DNA from: CAYSPO01 sp964432945
GTDB taxonomy: Bacteria; Bacillota; Clostridia; Tissierellales; Peptoniphilaceae
DNA: 15,338 nt
Reading direction: 5' to 3'
NCBI GenBank assembly: GCA_964432945.1
Contig: CAYSPO010000033.1
Span: 1-15,338 of the forward strand
Every line of letters starts with the position of its first letter. Position 1 is the stretch's first letter. The position numbers and the translations under genes are program-made. Of the stretch, positions 7,757-14,631 are shown in pieces. Below the pieces are notes generated by a model that searched no databases, was not told the origin of the DNA, and saw only the letters and a program-made list of their open reading frames with translations.

Positions 7757-7831
7757 TTAGAAAAAGAGATGGCTAGTGGATTTATGCATGTATATGAAGT
7801 TATAATTATCCGAACAACTATGACTATCCAT
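7757..7831 (-). CDS. Putative 24-residue leader peptide upstream of mgtE
   Basis: This is a 24-codon open reading frame, ATG at 7831 to TAA at 7757. It lies behind a full AGGAGG (7846-7841) with a 9-nt spacer. The peptide begins M-D-S-H-S-C-S-D-N-Y and ends S-T-S-H-L-F-F. It contains three His, one Cys, two Tyr and three Phe, and no signal peptide or clear membrane segment. Its SD is stronger than that of mgtE itself. It lies between a good promoter and a terminator hairpin, the usual arrangement of a regulatory leader peptide. It could instead be a small stand-alone peptide gene or a chance frame. An ATG two bases after the SD would give only four codons. I recognise no homologue. Confidence 0.4.
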   Translation of the reverse strand: MDSHSCSDNYNFIYMHKSTSHLFF

Positions 7832-7840
7832 TTACCATTT

Positions 7841-7846
7841 CCTCCT
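7841..7846 (-). promoter_or_regulatory. Strong ribosome binding site of the mgtE leader open reading frame
   Basis: AGGAGG on the minus strand, 9 nt before ATG at 7831. It serves no longer gene, because mgtE starts about 180 nt further on in a different context. Confidence 0.55.
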
Positions 7847-7878
7847 TTTATTAATATTTATATATCATATTCATTTCA

Positions 7879-7907
7879 AGTATACATCCCTAAAAAAGAT
7901 TTTGCAA
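7879..7907 (-). promoter_or_regulatory. Sigma-A-type promoter for the mgtE leader
   Basis: On the minus strand, -35 TTGCAA (7907-7902) and -10 TATACT (7884-7879) are exactly 17 bp apart. They match consensus at 4 of 6 and 5 of 6. Transcription would start near 7872, about 25 nt before the leader SD and 220 nt before mgtE. Confidence 0.6.
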
Positions 7908-7925
7908 GTTAATGCTGTGCAAAAT
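7899..7925. promoter_or_regulatory. Dyad overlapping the mgtE leader -35 box
   Basis: A perfect inverted repeat, ATTTTGCA (7899-7906) and TGCAAAAT (7918-7925), has an 11-nt spacer. One arm covers the -35 element. This is where a repressor or other DNA-binding regulator would sit. A further TGCAA occurs at 7935-7939. No regulator can be named from the sequence. Confidence 0.4.
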
Positions 7926-7994
7926 ATAGATAAATGCAATATCATAAGATATCCGTTTTGCTTTAAGTAATATATCTACAATTAGATTCTTGAA

Positions 7995-8024
7995 ATTTTT
8001 TATATTTATATAAATATAAAAAAT
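7995..8024 (-). terminator. Probable terminator of the minus-strand aldo/keto reductase gene
   Basis: A 30-bp perfect palindrome, with arm ATTTTTTATATTTAT at 7995-8009, lies 17 bp past the stop of the reductase gene. Read on the minus strand it ends in six T's. The stem is all A/T, so it may be a weak terminator. Confidence 0.5.
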
Positions 8025-8041
8025 CATGTGTACGCTTGATT

Positions 8042-9166
8042 TTATTCAAAATGTTTTTCTATATCTTTTAAATATTTTATTATTGTTAAGTGCTGAGGAC
8101 ATATATTTTCACAAGCTCCACATTCAATACAAGCAGATGGGGCAGGTTTTCTGGAAATAGTATCTTTATATTTTTCCTTATGCATTTCTCCTAAACCTTG
8201 GGTATCTCTATTAAAAAGTGTAAAGTAAGTAGGTATAGGAATGTTAGATGGACAGTCATTAAGACAGTATTCACATTCTGTGCATTCTATAATAGAGGAG
8301 TTTTTTATAATATTTACAACTTCATTTATTTTTTCTTTTTCAGCAATTTCTAAAGGTTTGAAATCTTTCATATATGAACAGTTATCTTTTATTTGTTCTA
8401 AATTAGACATTCCACTTAATACCATAAAAACATTATCTAAAGAAGCAGCATATCTCATAGCCCATGATGAAATAGAAGATTCAGGGTTATATGATTTTAA
8501 TATATTTTCAGCTTCTTTAGGTAGTTTAGACAAGGTTCCTCCCTTTAGAGGTTCCATAATGATAATATTCATATTATATTTTTTTGCAATTTCATAACAT
8601 TTTCTGGATTCTATAGTTTCATGTTCCCAGTCTAGGTAGTTGATTTGAAGTTGGACGAAATCCATCTCAGGATAGGCTATAAGTATTTCTTCTAGGACAT
8701 CGCTTGTGTCATGAAAGGAAAATCCAACATTTTTTATTTCTCCATTTTTCTTTTTTTCTAAAATAAATTCATATGCATTATAAGTATTTGAAACTTCAAA
8801 TTTCTTTTTATCTAAGGCATGAAGAAGATAGTAGTCGAAATAATCTACACCACATCTTTTTAGCTGGTTGTTAAAGTAATAATCTAGATCCTTTCTTAGC
8901 TCTGAACTATTTTTGTTTTCAGGTTCTAAAAGAGCTATCGGAAGCTTGTCGGCTAAAAGATATTCATTTCTTGGGTATCTTTCTGTTAAGCATTGTCTTA
9001 TAGCATCTTCTGATTTTTCTTTGTGATAAAACCAAGCAGTGTCAAAATAAGTAAATCCTTCCTTTAGAAAAAAATCGACCATTTCACTTGTGGATTGTAG
9101 ATCGATGTTATCTTTTTCTTCTCCTATAGTAGGTAACCTCATAAGACCAAAACCAAGTTTTTTCAT
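8042..9166 (-). CDS. Aldo/keto reductase with C-terminal 4Fe-4S domain (COG1453 type)
   Basis: This is a 374-aa cytoplasmic oxidoreductase. An aldo/keto reductase barrel occupies about 1-285, with the catalytic tetrad visible as D42, Y47, K74 and H116. It is followed by a ferredoxin-like region with two clusters: C295, C298, C301, C305 and C346, C349, C352, C356. This joins NAD(P)H-type carbonyl reduction to electron transfer by Fe-S clusters. The substrate is unknown. The start is the ATG at 9166-9164, preceded by AGGAGG at 9178-9173. A longer frame from a TTG at 9181 would place its start on the SD itself. It is a single minus-strand gene, divergent from the exonuclease gene. It is a relative of the protein at 12908-13921, but not a close copy. 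Confidence 0.9.
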   Translation of the reverse strand: MKKLGFGLMRLPTIGEEKDNIDLQSTSEMVDFFLKEGFTYFDTAWFYHKEKSEDAIRQCLTERYPRNEYLLADKLPIALLEPENKNSSELRKDLDYYFNNQLKRCGVDYFDYYLLHALDKKKFEVSNTYNAYEFILEKKKNGEIKNVGFSFHDTSDVLEEILIAYPEMDFVQLQINYLDWEHETIESRKCYEIAKKYNMNIIIMEPLKGGTLSKLPKEAENILKSYNPESSISSWAMRYAASLDNVFMVLSGMSNLEQIKDNCSYMKDFKPLEIAEKEKINEVVNIIKNSSIIECTECEYCLNDCPSNIPIPTYFTLFNRDTQGLGEMHKEKYKDTISRKPAPSACIECGACENICPQHLTIIKYLKDIEKHFE

Positions 9167-9172
9167 TATATA

Positions 9173-9178
9173 CCTCCT
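9173..9178 (-). promoter_or_regulatory. Ribosome binding site fixing the reductase start at 9166
   Basis: AGGAGG on the minus strand with a 6-nt spacer (TATATA) to ATG at 9166. The in-frame TTG at 9181 precedes and abuts the SD and is rejected as a start. Confidence 0.8.
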
Positions 9179-9192
9179 CAAATAATTACAGT

Positions 9193-9204
9193 TAACATAT
9201 GTTA
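9193..9204. promoter_or_regulatory. 12-bp palindrome in the divergent intergenic region
   Basis: TAACATATGTTA is self-complementary. It sits 27 bp upstream of the minus-strand reductase start, in its likely 5' leader. It could be an operator, but short A/T palindromes are common in such DNA. Confidence 0.25.
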
Positions 9205-9243
9205 TTTTGTGTGCTAAATTTAATTTTAAAAGTTCTTATTAAT

Positions 9244-9252
9244 ATTATAACA
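9244..9252 (-). promoter_or_regulatory. Candidate extended -10 promoter for the minus-strand reductase
   Basis: On the minus strand TGTTATAAT is a perfect extended -10 (TGnTATAAT). No good -35 lies 17 bp upstream. Transcription would start near 9237, giving a leader of about 70 nt. Confidence 0.4.
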
Positions 9253-9351
9253 GATTTGCAATAGCTTTATTGATAGGATATCGTGTATTATATTACTTGT
9301 GAAACTTTGAAATTATAAATATATTATTTTATATAAATTAGGAGGTAATAA

Positions 9352-10185
9352 ATGATTAGATTTATATCTTGGAATATTGATTCCATAAATGCAGCCTTAA
9401 CTAGCGATTCTAATAGAGCTAAGATGTCCAGAGAAGTTCTTAAAACTATCGATAGTTATGATGCTGATATTATTGCAATTCAGGAAACTAAATTACCAGC
9501 CAAAGGGCCCACAAAAAAACATCAAGAAATATTAGCTGAAATATTTCCAGATTATGAATATGTTTGGGTTAGTTCTCAAGAGCCAGCTAGAAAAAGCTAT
9601 GCAGGAACTATGATATTTTATAAAAATTATCTTGAAGCTGATGTTACTACTCCTCAGCTGGGAGCACCTTGTACTATGGATTTAGAAGGAAGAATTATTA
9701 CTTTAGAATTTGAAAAATTCTTCTTTACTAATGTATATACTCCTAATGCAGGAAATAATTTGGATAGGTTAGAAGATAGGCAGGAATGGGATATATTATA
9801 TGCTAATTATCTAAAAGAATTAGATGAAATAAAACCAGTTATTGCAACTGGAGATTTTAATGTTGCACATCAAGAAATAGACTTAGCACACCCAGAAAAT
9901 AATAGGTTTTCAGCTGGATTTACAGATGAAGAAAGAGAAGGGTTTACTAATTTGTTAGATAAAGGCTTTGTAGATAGCTTTAGATATATTCACGGAGATG
10001 TTGAAGGAATGTATACTTGGTGGGCTCAAAGAGTTAAAACATCTAAAATAAATAACTCTGGCTGGAGAATAGATTACTTTTTAGTAAGCGAGAGGGTAAA
10101 AGATCAGATAATTAAATCAGAGATGATAGATTCAGGGCCAAGGCAAGATCATACTCCAATACTATTAGATATGAAAAAGAAATAA
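9352..10185 (+). CDS. xth: Exodeoxyribonuclease III (AP endonuclease)
   Basis: This 277-aa enzyme of base-excision repair cuts 5' to abasic sites and degrades 3' ends. It is of the exonuclease/endonuclease/phosphatase fold. Active-site residues visible are N8 (S-W-N-I-D), E45 (Q-E-T-K), Y129, D168 and N170 (G-D-F-N-V-A), D241 (G-W-R-I-D-Y) and D266-H267 (Q-D-H-T-P). All match the ExoIII family order. The length is slightly above the 250-268 aa typical of Bacillus and E. coli enzymes. The start has a perfect SD, AGGAGGT at 9342-9348, with a 3-nt spacer. It is a single-gene unit, followed 5 bp after the stop by a strong terminator. I find no convincing promoter pair in the 150 bp upstream. The symbol exoA is also used for this gene. 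Confidence 0.93.
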   Translation: MIRFISWNIDSINAALTSDSNRAKMSREVLKTIDSYDADIIAIQETKLPAKGPTKKHQEILAEIFPDYEYVWVSSQEPARKSYAGTMIFYKNYLEADVTTPQLGAPCTMDLEGRIITLEFEKFFFTNVYTPNAGNNLDRLEDRQEWDILYANYLKELDEIKPVIATGDFNVAHQEIDLAHPENNRFSAGFTDEEREGFTNLLDKGFVDSFRYIHGDVEGMYTWWAQRVKTSKINNSGWRIDYFLVSERVKDQIIKSEMIDSGPRQDHTPILLDMKKK

Positions 10186-10190
10186 AACAG

Positions 10191-10222
10191 AAATAATGGT
10201 GCATGTTAATGCACCATTATTT
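10191..10222 (+). terminator. Rho-independent terminator of the exonuclease gene
   Basis: A perfect 14-bp stem, AAATAATGGTGCAT (10191-10204) and its complement (10209-10222), has the loop GTTA and is followed by a T-rich stretch. Confidence 0.85.
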
Positions 10223-10260
10223 ATTTAATTTATTAATTGATTAGGAATGTTAATCAAATA

Positions 10261-10290
10261 TTATCAAATTTTGTAGATTTGCTATATAAT
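10261..10290 (+). promoter_or_regulatory. Candidate promoter for the gatA-rlmD-type operon
   Basis: A consensus -10 TATAAT at 10285-10290 lies 18 bp after TTATCA (10261-10266; 4 of 6 matches). The transcription start would be near 10297, giving a short leader of about 23 nt before the ATG at 10320. It lies just after the exonuclease terminator. Confidence 0.5.
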
Positions 10291-10319
10291 AATGAGTAAC
10301 TATATATCTAGGAGAAAAA

Positions 10320-11738
10320 ATGGATCTTACGAATTTAAGTATAAGTGAACTACATAAGGCATATATAAATAAAGAAGTAAGTTGCCGAGAAGTTGTGAAG
10401 AAATATTATGATAATATTAATAAAAGTAATCTAAATGCTTATATCTCTATTGATGAAAGAAAAGCATTAGAACAAGCAGATATGATTGATGAAAAACTAA
10501 AGAAAAATAGTGAAATAGGTTTACTTGCTGGAATTCCTATCGCAGTTAAAGATAATATTGCTTTTAAAGGCGAAAGAATGACTTGTGCCTCTAAGTTTTT
10601 TTATAATTATTTTCCAAGTGAGAATTCTACTGTAGCATATAAATTAAGCTCACAAGAAGCTATAATTTTAGGAAAAGCTAATATGGATGAATGTGCTATG
10701 GGTTCATCTACTAGAACATCTTATTTTGGTCCTAGTTTAAATCCTCTCGATAAGAGTTTAGTTCCGGGAGGATCTAGCGGAGGCTCTGCGGTAGCAGTGG
10801 CAGGAAAAGAGGCTTTAGCAGCAATAGGGACTGACACAGGAGGGTCAACTAGACAGCCTGCAGCATTTTGTGGTTTAGTAGGCTATAAACCAAGTTATGG
10901 AACTATTTCAAAGTATGGTGTTATGACGATGTCTAACTCATTAGATACAGTTGGAAGTATAGCTAAAAATGTAAAAGATTCATATATATTAGCCTTAGCT
11001 TTATCTGGTAAAGATTATAAAGATATAACATCAGTAACTAATAATTCCATAAATGATATATCAAATTTTAAGCTAAGTGATTTGAAACTAGCATTGATTA
11101 AAGAATATTGGGAGTTTCCTATTGAGGAAGAAGTTAAATATGATTATATTAAGACAATAGAAATCCTAAAAGAGAACGGTGTAGAATTTTATGAATTTTC
11201 AGTAAAATCAATTCTAAACACAATAGAAACTTATAATATTTTGAGCAATACTGAGGTATATGAGCATTTTTCACAATTAGACCCCAAAGAATTTAATTAT
11301 ATGATGTCTAATAAAAAAGTAACTAATGAAGAAAATATTACTCATTTAATTTACGAAGATGCTTTCGGGAAAGAAGTTAAAAGAAGAATAAACTTTGGTC
11401 ATAAGATTTTGAATAAGGAAGAATTTGCAACAGATTATAACAAGGCAGTTCTAAATAAGAAACAAATGATTTCCGAGTTTGATGAAATCTTTAAAACTTG
11501 CCAGGCAATAATAAGCCCAGCAAGTCCTAATATTCCATTTAATGTAGATATCAAAGAGAATATTTATGAAGCTGATATATTTACGATACCCGCTAATTTA
11601 ACTGGCTGCCCTTCTATCAGCATACCTTGTGTATCAACCGGGTTTGAAAAAAGTATTCTTTTAACATCAAGATTATATAGAGATAATGATTGTTTAGGGG
11701 CTGCTCAAGTAATAGAAGAATTAATGGCAAAAATATAA
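10320..11738 (+). CDS. gatA: GatA-family amidase (Glu-tRNA(Gln) amidotransferase subunit A-like)
   Basis: This 472-aa amidase-signature enzyme has the Ser-cisSer-Lys triad visible as K77 (A-V-K-D-N), S152 in the G-G-S-S-G-G-S loop and S176 (D-T-G-G-S). The segment N-M-D-E-C-A-M-G-S-S at 121-130 is GatA-like. R355/R356 and D419 align with residues that bind glutamine in S. aureus GatA (R358, D425). GatA releases ammonia from glutamine for tRNA-bound Glu or Asp, together with GatB and GatC. Neither partner gene is in this window. The middle part, about 300-345, departs from usual GatA and lacks the typical Y-D-G-x-R-Y-G motif. It may thus be a diverged GatA paralogue or another amidase. SD AGGAG is at 10310-10314. 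It heads a four-gene operon. Confidence 0.75.
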   Translation: MDLTNLSISELHKAYINKEVSCREVVKKYYDNINKSNLNAYISIDERKALEQADMIDEKLKKNSEIGLLAGIPIAVKDNIAFKGERMTCASKFFYNYFPSENSTVAYKLSSQEAIILGKANMDECAMGSSTRTSYFGPSLNPLDKSLVPGGSSGGSAVAVAGKEALAAIGTDTGGSTRQPAAFCGLVGYKPSYGTISKYGVMTMSNSLDTVGSIAKNVKDSYILALALSGKDYKDITSVTNNSINDISNFKLSDLKLALIKEYWEFPIEEEVKYDYIKTIEILKENGVEFYEFSVKSILNTIETYNILSNTEVYEHFSQLDPKEFNYMMSNKKVTNEENITHLIYEDAFGKEVKRRINFGHKILNKEEFATDYNKAVLNKKQMISEFDEIFKTCQAIISPASPNIPFNVDIKENIYEADIFTIPANLTGCPSISIPCVSTGFEKSILLTSRLYRDNDCLGAAQVIEELMAKI

Positions 11739-11767
11739 AAAAGTATAAAAAAGAAAATGGTGTAAAG

Positions 11768-12892
11768 ATGATTTGTAATGTTATAGATAAATGTGGTGGA
11801 TGTAAGTATAGACATGATGATTATCCAAGTTCTTTAGCAAAAAAACAAGAATTTATGGAAAGTCTATTTGGAACAAAGGTTGAAGAAATCCTTAGAGCGA
11901 ATAATCCTTATTTTTATAGGAATAAAGTCCATGATGCATGTCAATATGCAAAAGGTCAAATTAAAATGGGTAAATATATTGAAGGAACAAAAAAAGTTAT
12001 TGAAGTTGATCAATGCTTAATAGAAGATATGACTGCCCAAGCAATTAATAAAAATGTAAGGGATTTAGTAGAGTCTTTTAAGTGGTCAGTTTATAGTGAA
12101 GAAAGTGGTAATGGTTTATTTAGAGGATCACTAGTAAGAGTTGGAAAAAGAACTTCACAATACCTTTTAACAATTATCGTGACTGATGCACAAGTTCCTT
12201 CAAGTAAAAATTTTGTTAATGCTATTTTAGAAAAAAATCCTGAGATTACTAGTATTGTATTTAATGTAAATGATTCTAATACAAGTATGATTTTAGGAGA
12301 TACTGAATTTACTGCTTATGGTAATGGATATATTATTGACAGACTTCATGGACTAGATTTTAGAATTAGTTCACAAAGTTTTTATCAAGTTAATACTAAG
12401 ATGGCTGAAAATCTTTATAAAACTGCTCTTGATTATGCAGACTTAAAAGGTAATGAAATAGTTATTGATGCTTATTGTGGTATAGGAACTATAAGTTTAT
12501 ATTTATCACAATTTTGTAAGCAAGTTTACGGAGTAGAAAGCAATAGTAATGCAATTAGAGATGCTATTTATAACTCAAAGTTAAATAAGATTAAAAACGC
12601 ATATTTTACAGATATGGATGCTGGAGAATATTTGGAGAAATTTGATTTAGAAGAAAATCCAGTTGATGTGATTTTTGTGGATCCATCTAGGTCAGGTTTA
12701 AATGAAAAAGCAATAGAAGGATTAATTAAGTCTAATGCAAAGAAAATAGTATATATTTCTTGCAATCCTTTAGAATTAAAATCAGAACTTAGAGATTTAG
12801 AAAAAGCTTATAAGCTAGTAAAAGTAAAACCAGTAGATATGTTTCCTTGGACAAGAGATGTTGAAGCAGTAGCATTATTTGAAAAAAAATAA
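11768..12892 (+). CDS. Short RNA m5U methyltransferase (RlmD/TrmA family) without TRAM domain
   Basis: This is a 374-aa SAM-dependent RNA uracil-5-methyltransferase. Fe-S cysteines are C3, C9, C12 (C-G-G-C) and C83. The SAM fold carries D-A-Y-C-G-I-G at 234-240. Further motifs are D-P-S-R-S-G at 305-310, the catalytic cysteine C332 in S-C-N-P and E366 in W-T-R-D-V-E. The usual N-terminal TRAM RNA-binding domain is absent. An upstream extension to an ATG at 11690 would overlap gatA and adds lysine-rich sequence unlike TRAM, so I use the ATG at 11768 (29 bp after gatA; weak SD GGTG). RlmD/RlmCD enzymes normally exceed 430 aa with TRAM. The target base cannot be assigned. Confidence 0.85.
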   Translation: MICNVIDKCGGCKYRHDDYPSSLAKKQEFMESLFGTKVEEILRANNPYFYRNKVHDACQYAKGQIKMGKYIEGTKKVIEVDQCLIEDMTAQAINKNVRDLVESFKWSVYSEESGNGLFRGSLVRVGKRTSQYLLTIIVTDAQVPSSKNFVNAILEKNPEITSIVFNVNDSNTSMILGDTEFTAYGNGYIIDRLHGLDFRISSQSFYQVNTKMAENLYKTALDYADLKGNEIVIDAYCGIGTISLYLSQFCKQVYGVESNSNAIRDAIYNSKLNKIKNAYFTDMDAGEYLEKFDLEENPVDVIFVDPSRSGLNEKAIEGLIKSNAKKIVYISCNPLELKSELRDLEKAYKLVKVKPVDMFPWTRDVEAVALFEKK

Positions 12893-12907
12893 AGGGAGTG
12901 GCTCATA

Positions 12908-13921
12908 ATGAAAACTAGAATGCTTGGGAAAACAGGTTTTGAAGTTTCTATTATTGGATTTGGCGGTATTCCTATTCAACAATGCGATAAGGATCAAGCG
13001 GTTCTTTTAATTAAGGAATGTTTAGATCAAGGTATAAATTTTGTTGATACAGCAAGAGGATATACAGTTAGTGAAGAATATATAGGCTATGCCTTAAAAA
13101 AACTAGGTGTTAATGACTTTTATATAGCTACTAAGACTATGGGAAGAACTTATGAAGAAGCAAAGAAAGATTTTGAAATATCGTATAAAAATTTAGGAGT
13201 AGAATGTATAGATCTTTACCAGTTCCATAATATATCAAAAATTGAAGAATATGAAACAGTTATGGGCGAAAACGGAGCGATGAAATTTTTTAAAGAGATA
13301 AAAAAAGCTGGATACATCAAAGAAATTGGTATTACGAGTCATAGTGCTGATTTAATGAATAAAGCTCTAGATTGTCCAGATTTCTCTACAATGCAATTTC
13401 CGATAAATGCAGTTGAATCACAAGGAGTTCCACTATTAGAAAAAGCGTATAAAAATAATATTGGAACCATAGCTATGAAACCTATTGCAGGCGGCGTTTT
13501 AATGAATAACGGTGAGCAAGCTCTAAGGTATATATTAGAAAATGAAAATTTAACTCTTGCTATACCAGGCATGGGAAGTGTAGAAGAAATAAGAAAAAAT
13601 GCACAGATAGCAAAGGATTTTCAAGCTCTTACAGATGAAGAAAGAAATGAATTACTTACTGTAGCAAGCCAACTAGGAACAGATTTTTGTAGAAGATGCA
13701 ACTACTGTCAACCATGTACTGCTGGAATTAATATATCGGGTTTATTTACATTAGATTTATATAAAACTAAGTATAATTTAGGAGATTGGGCAGATTCTAG
13801 ATATCAAGCTAGTGATATTAAAGCAAGTGATTGTATTGAGTGTGGGGACTGTGAAACAAGATGTCCTTATGATTTAAAAATCATAGAAAAACTTAAGGGT
13901 GTAAGAGAAAGGTTCGAATAA
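12908..13921 (+). CDS. Aldo/keto reductase with C-terminal 4Fe-4S domain
   Basis: This is a 337-aa oxidoreductase. The barrel at about 1-245 has the catalytic tetrad D47, Y52, K76 and H107. The C-terminal cysteine motifs are C261, C264, C267, C270 (C-x-x-C-x-x-C-x-x-C) and C309, C312, C315, C319, the second being a classic 4Fe-4S site ending in C-P. It is shorter than the relative at 8042-9166 and diverged from it. The first cluster spacing also differs (C-x-x-C here, C-x-x-x-C there at the end). SD GGGAG (12894-12898) lies 9 bp before ATG, and the gene follows the methyltransferase by 15 bp. The next gene starts 3 bp after its stop. Substrate and electron partner are unknown. Confidence 0.9.
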   Translation: MKTRMLGKTGFEVSIIGFGGIPIQQCDKDQAVLLIKECLDQGINFVDTARGYTVSEEYIGYALKKLGVNDFYIATKTMGRTYEEAKKDFEISYKNLGVECIDLYQFHNISKIEEYETVMGENGAMKFFKEIKKAGYIKEIGITSHSADLMNKALDCPDFSTMQFPINAVESQGVPLLEKAYKNNIGTIAMKPIAGGVLMNNGEQALRYILENENLTLAIPGMGSVEEIRKNAQIAKDFQALTDEERNELLTVASQLGTDFCRRCNYCQPCTAGINISGLFTLDLYKTKYNLGDWADSRYQASDIKASDCIECGDCETRCPYDLKIIEKLKGVRERFE

Positions 13922-13924
13922 CTA

Positions 13925-14485
13925 ATGAATTGTTATATTGATATTTCAACAACATTTATTCCTACAAAAAGGTTAATACTCAGGCCTTGGCAAAATTCTG
14001 ATTTAGAAGATTTGTTTTCTTATGCTAGGGATAAAGACACTGGACCTATGGCAGGTTGGAATCCTCATAAATCTATAGGAGAATCTAAGCAGATTTTACA
14101 GCAGTTTATTAATGATAAAAGAACATTTGCTATTGAATATTCTGGGAAAGTTATAGGCTCTATTGGTTTAGACTATTATAACGAAGAATATTTTATAGAT
14201 TTTGAGGATTTATATGGCGTTGAAATTGGCTGTGTGTTAGCTAAAGATTATTGGGGGCAAGGACTTATGCCTGAAGCTATTAAAGCAGTAATCAACTGGC
14301 TATTTAAGGGAAAAAATATAGATTTTATAGTTTATAGTTATTTTTCTTGGAACAAACAATCCGAGAAAGTTAAGGAAAAATGTGGGTTTCAATTCTATGG
14401 AACTAGTATTTGGAATAAAAATAATATAAAAGAGGATACCATAGAGAATATTTTGATGAAAGATAGCTGGGAGATTAAGAAATAG
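13925..14485 (+). CDS. GNAT acetyltransferase, RimJ/RimL type
   Basis: This is a 186-aa N-acetyltransferase. The N-terminal T-K-R-L-I-L-R-P-W at 14-22 is the start typical of the RimJ/RimL (Acetyltransf_3) group. The acetyl-CoA loop is Y-W-G-Q-G-L-M-P-E-A at 109-118. The later W-N-K-Q-S-E-K-V-K-E-K-C-G-F stretch from 142 is the usual N-x-x-S-x-x-x-x-E-K-x-G-F motif. It transfers acetyl from acetyl-CoA to an unknown amine, possibly a protein N-terminus. There is no SD of its own. The ATG is 3 bp after the preceding stop, so translation is probably coupled. No terminator follows within the next 145 bp. Confidence 0.88.
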   Translation: MNCYIDISTTFIPTKRLILRPWQNSDLEDLFSYARDKDTGPMAGWNPHKSIGESKQILQQFINDKRTFAIEYSGKVIGSIGLDYYNEEYFIDFEDLYGVEIGCVLAKDYWGQGLMPEAIKAVINWLFKGKNIDFIVYSYFSWNKQSEKVKEKCGFQFYGTSIWNKNNIKEDTIENILMKDSWEIKK

Positions 14486-14618
14486 ATAAGAAAATAAAAA
14501 TATTAATATTAATTCACTAGCTTAAATATATATTATATTATATGTATATTAAAATTAATTTGCTGAAAATAGTTTTTCTAGTAGAGTGATTTAATATATT
14601 TAAGAAATAAAAATTAGT

Positions 14619-14624
14619 AAGGGG
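14619..14624 (+). promoter_or_regulatory. Ribosome binding site for a GTG start
   Basis: AAGGGG at 14619-14624 with a 7-nt spacer to GTG at 14632. The next in-frame ATG lies well inside the acetyltransferase fold, so GTG is the start. Confidence 0.6.
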
Positions 14625-14631
14625 TTTTAAA

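Noticed and set aside
7939..7952. Small dyad ATATC-ATAA-GATAT upstream of the mgtE leader promoter
   Set aside because: Only 5-bp A/T-rich arms; such repeats are expected by chance at this base composition.
7650..8041. M-box (ykoK) riboswitch before mgtE
   Set aside because: I could not find the conserved core segments by eye; instead a promoter, short reading frame and terminator are seen. A covariance search would settle it.
8241..8597. 118-codon open frame on the plus strand opposite the aldo/keto reductase
   Set aside because: It is antisense to conserved AKR sequence including an Fe-S motif, and no SD or recognisable domain is present.
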